A stretch of 64,000 nt of DNA from an uncultured Prevotella sp. (lineage in GTDB: Bacteria > Bacteroidota > Bacteroidia > Bacteroidales > Bacteroidaceae), in assembly GCA_900318625.1 (NCBI GenBank), contig ONLG01000001.1, positions 1-64,000 of the forward strand, read 5' to 3'. Below are positions 42,454 to 49,630 of the stretch, piece after piece. Position 1 is the first letter of the stretch. Every line of letters begins with the position of its first letter. The position numbers and the translations under genes are program-made. The notes beneath the pieces are model-generated. The model saw only the letters and a list, made by a program, of their open reading frames with translations, had not been told where the DNA came from and made no database searches.

Positions 42454-44178
42454 ATGATACAAACCATATTTGAAACAAAACAAAGGGCTGCCGAATTGCT
42501 CCAGAAAGCCATCGCCATCTGGAGGGAGAGCGAACAGAGCGACTACCTTCAAGGAATAGAGAAAGACCCCGTGTTCGCGCTGCTCATTACTGCATTGGCA
42601 TATCAGGCAAATGAAACTGAGACTGAGATTGAGCAGATGAAGACGGAACTGCTCGAGGAGTTCGCCAATTTGCAGATTCCCTTCGAGATGGGACACGCCA
42701 TTCCTGCCACGGCTGTAGTTGAAACAGCATTGGAGGACAGTGTGTCAGAAATGGAACTCACGTCCAATCATGTCTTTACGCTGGGCTACAACGGATACGG
42801 CTTCATTCCTTTGCTACAGACGCGAGTCCTCAACGCATCAATACATTCAATCAACAGGCTTGACAGCCGCCGCTGGAAAGTCAATATAGTCTTCAAGTCA
42901 CCCGTCTCAGATTTGTCAGGCTTTACATTCGCCATCCGCAACCAGAACTTCCGCGACCTACGCGTGACCATGAACGGCACACCCCTGCCGCTGATAGCCC
43001 CCTGGGACTATTCCGAGTTGCCCTTGTCGCCATGCTTTGCCATAGATACGATACTCTACAACAAAGCCCAGACCTATATGGCCTCGTCACATTGCCTTGA
43101 CCTTTACGCAAGACAAGACGTGAGGATGTACTGTGTGAAACAGCACCAGCGTAGGAAGCTTCTGCCTTTCGAGACTGAGAACATCGAATTGGAATTTGAG
43201 TTCCTTGGCATCGACGAACATTTTGCTTTCGACAAGTCCTCCATCTCGCTTAACACGGTAATACTGGTCAATGCCATGCAGCAGGCCGCTACATTGTCGA
43301 CCGACAATCCTGTTGTCCGTGTTGTGGGCTACCAACATCAGGAGACGGCTCAAGCCGAGCCCAGCCAACAGTTCTTGCATATGCTTCGCCCATCTGAGGA
43401 TCAGCTTTATGGCAATATGCAGGTCGAAGTACGCAGAATGGCTGCCGACCGTTTCAATCAGGGCAGGCTGTTGAAGTCATTGAACTATATGCTGAGCAAG
43501 TATTACTCCGATTATTATGCCTTTATGAATATAAGCGGTGTAGCCACTGACAAAGTGCTGAATGGTCTTGCCCAGACCTTGGGACGGTTAGCAGAAGCTG
43601 TCAAGACGCAGAACACAGGAAGCCTGCCTGGGGTCTACCTAATGCTCAAGCCTTCCGGCGGACAGCGTCGCCAGCAAGGCAGCATCGAGATACATTACAT
43701 GACTACATCCGGTGCCGCAGTAAATGAAGCGCTCAATGTAGAGGCGCGCTTTATTCCGCCTTCCGGGTTCGACAGCAAAGCTACAAACCAGATAGCAGCA
43801 CCAGTGCCCGGATACGACGAGATTCGTGACGAACGTGCCGCTGCCAGCCTTTCCCATTATTACATGGCAACCAACGACCGTCTGGTGACACCTGCCGACA
43901 TCAAGCTGTTCTGCTACCATGAGCTCTTGATGCGCTATGGCATAGTGCGAGACAGGGTGAAGAGCCTTACCGTAAATACCCGCCAACAGTCAGACGTCAC
44001 GCAATGTGGCTACGAGATTTTGGTTGATATCACAGTAGCTAACAATTCGTTCATAAAGCGTGGCTTTGCCGACAGGATTGGTTCCATCGAGAAAATCATG
44101 GAGAGCATGATAAAAGTGCGTAGCACTAATATCTATCCCGTCAAGGTATCTATCGGAATAGAAACAGATGAAAAATAA
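42454..44178 (+). CDS. tssF: T6SS baseplate protein TssF
   Basis: A 574-residue TssF/VasA-like baseplate wedge protein. Typical parts are the helical start QRAAELLQKAIAIWRESEQSDYLQGIEKDPVFALLITALAYQANETETEIEQMK, the FANLQIPFEMGHAIPATAVVE strand, FVLNASIHSINRLDSRRWKVNIVFKSP-type domain, GVYLMLKPSGGQRRQQGSIEIHYMTTSG and the C-terminal DIKLFCYHELLMRYGIVRD. It forms the wedge with TssG and TssE. It is followed directly by the ubiquitin-like gene (18 bases to its ATG). The base composition is a little lower in GC than its neighbours. Confidence 0.85.
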   Translation: MIQTIFETKQRAAELLQKAIAIWRESEQSDYLQGIEKDPVFALLITALAYQANETETEIEQMKTELLEEFANLQIPFEMGHAIPATAVVETALEDSVSEMELTSNHVFTLGYNGYGFIPLLQTRVLNASIHSINRLDSRRWKVNIVFKSPVSDLSGFTFAIRNQNFRDLRVTMNGTPLPLIAPWDYSELPLSPCFAIDTILYNKAQTYMASSHCLDLYARQDVRMYCVKQHQRRKLLPFETENIELEFEFLGIDEHFAFDKSSISLNTVILVNAMQQAATLSTDNPVVRVVGYQHQETAQAEPSQQFLHMLRPSEDQLYGNMQVEVRRMAADRFNQGRLLKSLNYMLSKYYSDYYAFMNISGVATDKVLNGLAQTLGRLAEAVKTQNTGSLPGVYLMLKPSGGQRRQQGSIEIHYMTTSGAAVNEALNVEARFIPPSGFDSKATNQIAAPVPGYDEIRDERAAASLSHYYMATNDRLVTPADIKLFCYHELLMRYGIVRDRVKSLTVNTRQQSDVTQCGYEILVDITVANNSFIKRGFADRIGSIEKIMESMIKVRSTNIYPVKVSIGIETDEK

Positions 44179-44196
44179 TTGAATCATAATATCTAT

Positions 44197-44514
44197 ATGG
44201 AAGATTTCTTTTTGAATATCGTTTATAAAAACAAGTCTGTCAAGTTCAGGGTGACTAATCCCGAGGCCCCACTGGCAACACTGATGACAAACCTGCGCCA
44301 TGCCATCGGACAGGACGGACGACTTATCTTCGACTTCCCCTCCATTGACGATTCGGGCGCACCGCTCGACTACTTCTTTGGAAAAGAAGACCCCGAAGTG
44401 CATGAGATAAGGGTGATGCGCCCACGCATTGGTAAAACAGACCAGACGTTGGCCGACTACAACATCAACAATGGCAATACTGTCTACCTCATTCCAGACC
44501 CATTCCCGGGATAA
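44197..44514 (+). CDS. Ubiquitin-like protein ending in a glycine
   Basis: A 105-residue beta-grasp protein. It shows FFLNIVYKNKSVKFRVTN, then a helix TLMTNLRHAIG, LIFDFPSIDDSGAPLDYFF, HEIRVMRPRIG and TLADYNINNGNTVYL, which aligns with residues 55-69 of ubiquitin (TLSDYNIQKESTLHL). The protein then ends IPDPFPG and stops, so the last Gly falls on the Gly76 position of ubiquitin, with Pro instead of Gly75. No extension has to be removed. I chose the ATG at 44197; an upstream TTG at 44179 is unlikely. The E2 gene follows after nine bases and the E1 lies 4 kb upstream, so it is the likely modifier that they activate and pass on. Confidence 0.9.
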   Translation: MEDFFLNIVYKNKSVKFRVTNPEAPLATLMTNLRHAIGQDGRLIFDFPSIDDSGAPLDYFFGKEDPEVHEIRVMRPRIGKTDQTLADYNINNGNTVYLIPDPFPG

Positions 44515-44523
44515 AAGAAAAAG

Positions 44524-45129
44524 ATGAATACAGTCGAGGATTTTGAGTCTGTTCGCCTAAGTGGACGCCAGAGGCGACTATTATATGAATGGAGGAAGCT
44601 TGAAGAGCGACTGAACAACCGCTCCGACATCAGTTTCCACATTACACGGCAAGACACTGCCGGCCTGCCTGTAGCCTACACCATTGACTACCATATCCGC
44701 AGCATCTGCGGCGTGGAGGGGCTGGAGCATTTAGGCGAACCGGGAATTTCAAATCCTCCCTTGTTTGCCAGCGAATACAGGATGCTGATTGACCTGCCAC
44801 CGGGCTATCCCTGCATAGATTCGCCTCCGGCTCTACGCTTCCTGACCGCTGATGAGAATGGCAATCCTATCCCCCACCCCTGGCATCCCAACATACGATA
44901 CTTTGGAAGCTTCGCCGGACGTGTCTGCATCAACATGGCCGACAGCTACACAGATTTAGCCTGGGGAGCGGAAAGAGTTGGACAATATCTTCGCTATGAG
45001 CGCTATCATGCCGTCAACGAACCGCCATATCCTGAAGATATGCAAGTGGCAGCCTGGGTGATAAGACAAGGCGAGCCAAACGGATGGGTATATTTCAGCC
45101 AAGCTGCAAAAAGAATAGAACTGATATGA
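44524..45129 (+). CDS. E2-like ubiquitin-conjugating enzyme
   Basis: A 201-residue protein with the UBC fold order. It has a long N-terminal helix (RQRRLLYEWRKLEERL), the beta-meander YRMLIDLPPGYPCIDSPPALRFLTADENG, the HPN tripeptide (121-123) in WHPNIRYFGSFAGRVCIN, and the catalytic Cys at 135 followed by MADSYTDLAWGAERVGQYL and a C-terminal region PPYPEDMQVAAWVI. The HPN-to-Cys gap of 14 is longer than the ten seen in eukaryotic E2s. It would take the ubiquitin-like protein from the E1 by thioester exchange. The stop codon overlaps the next gene's ATG by four bases. Confidence 0.9.
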   Translation: MNTVEDFESVRLSGRQRRLLYEWRKLEERLNNRSDISFHITRQDTAGLPVAYTIDYHIRSICGVEGLEHLGEPGISNPPLFASEYRMLIDLPPGYPCIDSPPALRFLTADENGNPIPHPWHPNIRYFGSFAGRVCINMADSYTDLAWGAERVGQYLRYERYHAVNEPPYPEDMQVAAWVIRQGEPNGWVYFSQAAKRIELI

Positions 45130-46325
45130 TTTTCAACGAAACAAGAACTATTTTCACATTGCTGGCCATCAGCTTCTCCACCATGCTGTCTGCACAGGTG
45201 GTCAAGGAGATTACAGTCAGCCAGAAAGAGTCCTACACCGACCATCTGTCGTTGAAGAAAGACACACGCGACATGGATCTGATGGTGAAGTTTGTGTTCA
45301 ACGAAGAGGCTAACACACTGACCGTAAGCCTTATTTCCTACCGTTGCCTGTTTGTATTCTGGGAGCAGGTACGTTTCAAACCTACGTTCAGATGTCGCAA
45401 GCTCCGCCCTAAGATGCTGCCTTATGTGGCCCAGTTTGAGCCAGAAGATCGGTTCCGCATCTCCAAAGCCCTCAAGAAGTCACTCCCACGTCCCCGCAGG
45501 AAGTATGTGTTCAACCGCTGGAACACTTACGACGGCTTGCAGCCCGTGCCGCAAGACTACAAGCTCGTGAACGACTACATCAGCCAGACTTTCGGCATCA
45601 TGGACAAGCGCAATCAGGTGAGCTTTACTCTCCGCGATGTCTTTGTCATGGAGCACACTGACTACAACGACTACGAGCTGATGTTCGGAAAGGATATAAA
45701 CACGCAATACCAGATAACCATTCAGCGCGACCCGTGCTTCGGAAAGGACGAGCAGCTGAAAGGGGCACAGGATGCCGAGAAGAGCATTGCCACTGCCTAT
45801 GCTTCGTTCAAGCAGAAATATGGTTCGGGCAAGGTGTATAGCGACGAGAGCCTTAAACTGTTCCATGAGATGCAGGACGTGCTTATGGGGCAGTTCGCGC
45901 GCCAGGACATAACCAGCCCCTGTCCCGACATTCAGCAGGCATGGGACAGCTACAACCTATATACCGACTCCATCAGACAGATGACTTGCAAGGTAGTCTA
46001 TCTGCCCTCAGCTAACAAAAGCGGCACAGGGATGAGCGGCCAAGGCAATGCTGCCAACCTCATGGCCAGTGAGCCCGAAGCAGCTCCGACAGGGATTCTG
46101 CCGAGAAGCGTTCTTCAGAAAGCACGCCAGATAGACCAGATGGTGGCACGATGGCTGAACAGCACTGACAGCATGGAGCGCCGCGCAATAATCATGCAGT
46201 GCGGCGACATCATAAAGAGATGCAACGAGGAGATAGCCACTCAGGGTGTGGTCACTCACGAGCAGAAGCAGGCTGTGGACGTGTTCCGCAAGGCCGTGCG
46301 CTATTATTATAATATATGTAAATAG
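45126..46325 (+). CDS. Secreted protein of unknown function in the T6SS operon
   Basis: A 399-residue protein with signal peptide MIFNETRTIFTLLAISFSTMLSAQ. The first half is beta-rich (EITVSQKESYTDHLSLKKDT, LMVKFVFNEEANTLTVSLIS, VFVMEHTDYNDYELMFG). The second is helical (QDAEKSIATAYASFKQKYGSGKVYSD, VLQKARQIDQMVARWL, FRKAVRYYYNICK). There is no membrane helix or lipobox, so it is probably periplasmic. The start at 45126 overlaps the E2 stop, so it is translationally coupled. It may be part of the trans-envelope complex; no known TssJ/L/M or TssN-R sequence is recognisable. Confidence 0.75.
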   Translation: MIFNETRTIFTLLAISFSTMLSAQVVKEITVSQKESYTDHLSLKKDTRDMDLMVKFVFNEEANTLTVSLISYRCLFVFWEQVRFKPTFRCRKLRPKMLPYVAQFEPEDRFRISKALKKSLPRPRRKYVFNRWNTYDGLQPVPQDYKLVNDYISQTFGIMDKRNQVSFTLRDVFVMEHTDYNDYELMFGKDINTQYQITIQRDPCFGKDEQLKGAQDAEKSIATAYASFKQKYGSGKVYSDESLKLFHEMQDVLMGQFARQDITSPCPDIQQAWDSYNLYTDSIRQMTCKVVYLPSANKSGTGMSGQGNAANLMASEPEAAPTGILPRSVLQKARQIDQMVARWLNSTDSMERRAIIMQCGDIIKRCNEEIATQGVVTHEQKQAVDVFRKAVRYYYNICK

Positions 46326-46334
46326 GCAACGACT

Positions 46335-49300
46335 ATGACGAGCAAGCAAGCAATCATCACAACCCTGTGCGCCACCCTGCTGCTATCCGGAAGCATCAGG
46401 GCGTATGCCCAGAAAGATTCTCTGGTGAGCGACAGCGTTGAGACCAACCGCATAGAGATACAGAGCCGGATACAGTCTATGAAAGACGAGGCAAGGCAGA
46501 TATACGTGTCATTCCGCACTATGCCCACCAACGAAAAGGACAACAAGGTGAAAGCTCCTATGGCAAAGGCCATGGCTGAACGGCTCAAGTCAACCGACCT
46601 CGCAATGAAATCGCTCGAGTTCAAGTGGACTACTTACTACCAGACTATTCAGCCCACCATAGCCGACGACGACGAACTGCTGAACGAAGCCAATACTTTT
46701 CAGCAGACCAATCTCGCCGTAAGGGACTCGCTCAATGCCACCATAAACAGAGTGGCGCTGCTGCAGGCTTTCTGCAAAGCCGAGGCGTTCATGCCCACTC
46801 AGGATAAAGTTTATAAAGATATGCAGAAGAAAGCGCTCGAATTGTCGCTTGTCAGCAAGCTCGCTCCACAGCTTGAGAAACTGAAAGGCGAAGAGAAACT
46901 GGTGTTTGCAAACATACAGCAGCAGTACGACAAGGCCAAGGCTGCTGCCGATGCCATGCCCGGACTGAAAAGGCGAATGGCTGCTGTAGACCAGAAGTAT
47001 ATAGCCCTGAAAACCTGTTCCGAGAAGATACAGGCTGCCGAATACAAGCCTCTAATCCAGCGCGCCAAGGACTACCTGCTGGGACTGGCTGCCGTGGCCA
47101 TACTGCTGATGTTCATCAACATGGTTTCGAGCAAGATACAAGCCTACAAGCAAACCCGCGAAAGCATGAAGAAGATGAAGGAGATGATGAACAGCGATGG
47201 CAAGTTCTATCCCACCATAGCCATGCTGCCCTTCGTGCTCCTTGCCCTGACCGGCTGCGACAACACGCCAGAGCTGCCCGGCGACACAGAGGACCAGATG
47301 GCGGACTCGGTGCAGGTGATGCAGCTCTCGCAGCCAAGGTTCGCCAACCGATGGAAGACGATGGTTGTGGATGCCCGTATGGGCAGCAGCATCGCGACGG
47401 CTCCGCTGACGGACTCCCGGCAGGTGCGCATAGAGGTGACTGAGACCACGCACCGGCTGCTGACCGTCAGCCGGGGGCTTTCGCCCAGACTGGTGAGGGT
47501 GGACAACATGGCTTCGCGCCAAGCCCGACAGCTCGGCATAAAGATGCTTGCACTGGTGGACCTCACGCTGCCGCAGCCTGCCATAGACCGCGAGCGAATA
47601 GCGGTGATGCAGATGCGCGGCCTCTTCTCTGAGGGCAATCTCTACGTGGCTTTCATCCGCGGAACGGCTGTCACCGAGACCATGCCTGCCACCAACTATG
47701 TGCTGAGAAACCTGTTCCAGCAATGCGACTCCACCCGGAAATTCCTCTACCGCTCCATCCTCGCCAAGATGGACGAGATGGCCGACGGTGCCGACTGGAC
47801 TGCCGGGTCGCGCTACAGGGCTATGGTGGTGATGTCGGACGGGGCGACCTATCGCGACGATATGCCGATGGACCCGCAACACTTCGACATGGAGCGCCGA
47901 CTGGCCTACAGCGACACCACGCGTCCGCTCTACTATGCCGACTTCAGCGACGCGGGAGATGCCGACCCCTTGGCGTTCGACATGACTCAAGCCGACCTTG
48001 CGGGCTCCGACGACGGCGCGATGCTGCGGTCGCGGTGTGTTGCCTCGAAGGGACTGTATCAGCAACAGTTTGACTGGGCTGCCATCAAGGGCAACATTCA
48101 GCAGGCTTTCGGGCTCGACTCCGTAGACTACCGCTTCACGCTGGAAAACCCCGACAACAAGGTCTACAGCGGACGCAGCGGTCGCGACCTGCAGATAGCC
48201 TGCTATGATGCTGCCACCGACACGCTGATGGTGAAGGGCAACTGCCACTACAGGCTGGGCAGTGTCTACGACCCGGTGATCGTCAATCCCCGACCACTGC
48301 GCGACGTGCTGCTACAGGGCATAATCATAGCCCTGCTGCTTGCACTGGCGGTATATGTGGTGTTGCAGCTGATAGTGCCCTACATCAGGTATCGCCTGTT
48401 TCTGAGGAAGCACGTCGTGGCCTATTCGGGACCGCTGATGGGAGCTGAAGGGCTCATGCTCGGCGAGACGTGCTATCTGTGCAAGGCTCCCTTTACCGTG
48501 GGCGACAGGGTTGTGAAGAAATGCCGGCACAGCGTGCACCTCGACTGCTGGGAGGAGAACGGCGGTCAGTGTCCCGAATATGGCCGCCACTGCCACGAGG
48601 GACGCCACTACTACAACCGTCAGCAGCTGCTCGACCCGGAGAACGCCACCTTCTACCTGCGCTGGGTCATCGTCGCCATACTTGCCGGACTGGCAGCATG
48701 GCTCACATATACCGTGCAGATGCATCCGCTCCTGTCGGCGGTTTCGGAGCGCATCATACTCTTCATAGGCGACATCAGGCCCGGCACGCCGGAGGCTGAG
48801 GCAAGGATAGCCGAATACAGCTCTCTGGTGAACCTCTTTCCGTCGTTCGGCCTTTGCATAGGCTTCTTCCTCACCCTCATGCTCAGCTGCCTGTCGGTGG
48901 CTCAGCGCGAATGGTCGGTGCGCATTGCCGACATCACCCTGCGCACGCTGCTCGGCGGTCTGGGAGGAGGGCTGTTCTTCCTACTGGGCGGAGTCATGTC
49001 GGCTATAATCGGACTCAAGGAAAACACATTCCTCATAGACTGGATTCCCTGGTCGCTCACCGCCTACTGGATTGCGCTGTGCGTGACATGGAGAACGCGC
49101 ATCCGCCTCCACCACTCGCTCATCATAGGCGCAGTGCTCGTAGGCGTGGCATCAACCTATCTATGGGCATGGCTCTACACGGGTGCAACAGTAGACTACC
49201 GCCTTGCGCTGCTGGCCATCTTCATTATCTTCTCAATAGCGATGGCTATCAGCATTGCCAAGAACTCACCACGCTCCGAACGCTATTTCCTCACGACAAG

Positions 49301-49604
49301 CGGCATAGTGAAGCAGATGGACATAGCTCTATACAAGTGGTTCAAGGCCAACCCCAACGAGCACGTCACGATAGGACATTCCGTAGACTGCCACCTGCAA
49401 CTGTCGTGGGACATCCAGAGCGTGATAGCACCCGTGCAGGCCGAAATCTATATGCACCACGGCACGCCCAGACTCTATGCTCTCGAAGAGGGAGTCTTCG
49501 TCAACGGCAAGCCGCTGACTGTGGGCAAAGGCATCAGGCTCTATCACGGCAAGTCGTTCTCTATAGGCCAGACACTGTTCACGTATATTGAAAAGGACAA
49601 CTGA
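46335..49604 (+). CDS. Large membrane protein with vWA-like, RING-H2-like and FHA-like domains
   Basis: A 1089-residue protein. 1-25 signal peptide; 26-244 helical periplasmic part; TM 245-266; basic KKMKEMM; hydrophobic 292-308 with lipobox LTGC; 340-650 periplasmic, with a vWA-like core (KMLALVDLT, RAMVVMSDG); TM 657-684, followed by the basic RYRLFLRKH. Then a zinc motif C713-x2-C716-x13-C730-x-H732-x2-H735-x2-C738-x7-C746-x6-C753, a RING-H2-like pattern, then six more membrane helices (773-976) and a C-terminal FHA-like domain (1008-1085). By the positive-inside rule the RING and FHA parts are cytosolic, on the same side as E1 and E2. It is a candidate E3 ligase and also a candidate trans-envelope hub. 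The lipobox after an internal basic stretch suggests fusion of two ancestral genes. Confidence 0.8.
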   Translation: MTSKQAIITTLCATLLLSGSIRAYAQKDSLVSDSVETNRIEIQSRIQSMKDEARQIYVSFRTMPTNEKDNKVKAPMAKAMAERLKSTDLAMKSLEFKWTTYYQTIQPTIADDDELLNEANTFQQTNLAVRDSLNATINRVALLQAFCKAEAFMPTQDKVYKDMQKKALELSLVSKLAPQLEKLKGEEKLVFANIQQQYDKAKAAADAMPGLKRRMAAVDQKYIALKTCSEKIQAAEYKPLIQRAKDYLLGLAAVAILLMFINMVSSKIQAYKQTRESMKKMKEMMNSDGKFYPTIAMLPFVLLALTGCDNTPELPGDTEDQMADSVQVMQLSQPRFANRWKTMVVDARMGSSIATAPLTDSRQVRIEVTETTHRLLTVSRGLSPRLVRVDNMASRQARQLGIKMLALVDLTLPQPAIDRERIAVMQMRGLFSEGNLYVAFIRGTAVTETMPATNYVLRNLFQQCDSTRKFLYRSILAKMDEMADGADWTAGSRYRAMVVMSDGATYRDDMPMDPQHFDMERRLAYSDTTRPLYYADFSDAGDADPLAFDMTQADLAGSDDGAMLRSRCVASKGLYQQQFDWAAIKGNIQQAFGLDSVDYRFTLENPDNKVYSGRSGRDLQIACYDAATDTLMVKGNCHYRLGSVYDPVIVNPRPLRDVLLQGIIIALLLALAVYVVLQLIVPYIRYRLFLRKHVVAYSGPLMGAEGLMLGETCYLCKAPFTVGDRVVKKCRHSVHLDCWEENGGQCPEYGRHCHEGRHYYNRQQLLDPENATFYLRWVIVAILAGLAAWLTYTVQMHPLLSAVSERIILFIGDIRPGTPEAEARIAEYSSLVNLFPSFGLCIGFFLTLMLSCLSVAQREWSVRIADITLRTLLGGLGGGLFFLLGGVMSAIIGLKENTFLIDWIPWSLTAYWIALCVTWRTRIRLHHSLIIGAVLVGVASTYLWAWLYTGATVDYRLALLAIFIIFSIAMAISIAKNSPRSERYFLTTSGIVKQMDIALYKWFKANPNEHVTIGHSVDCHLQLSWDIQSVIAPVQAEIYMHHGTPRLYALEEGVFVNGKPLTVGKGIRLYHGKSFSIGQTLFTYIEKDN

Positions 49605-49630
49605 GCTGTCTTACTTTAACGGCACCTATT

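Noticed and set aside
38842..45129. A Bil or CBASS-type ubiquitin-like defence operon
   Set aside because: There is no JAB protease, nucleotidyltransferase (CD-NTase) or separate effector, and the genes are interleaved with T6SS baseplate genes.
46335..49604. Two separate genes split near residue 278
   Set aside because: The frame is continuous with no stop or internal ribosome site, although a lipoprotein signal appears inside. A fusion is more likely.
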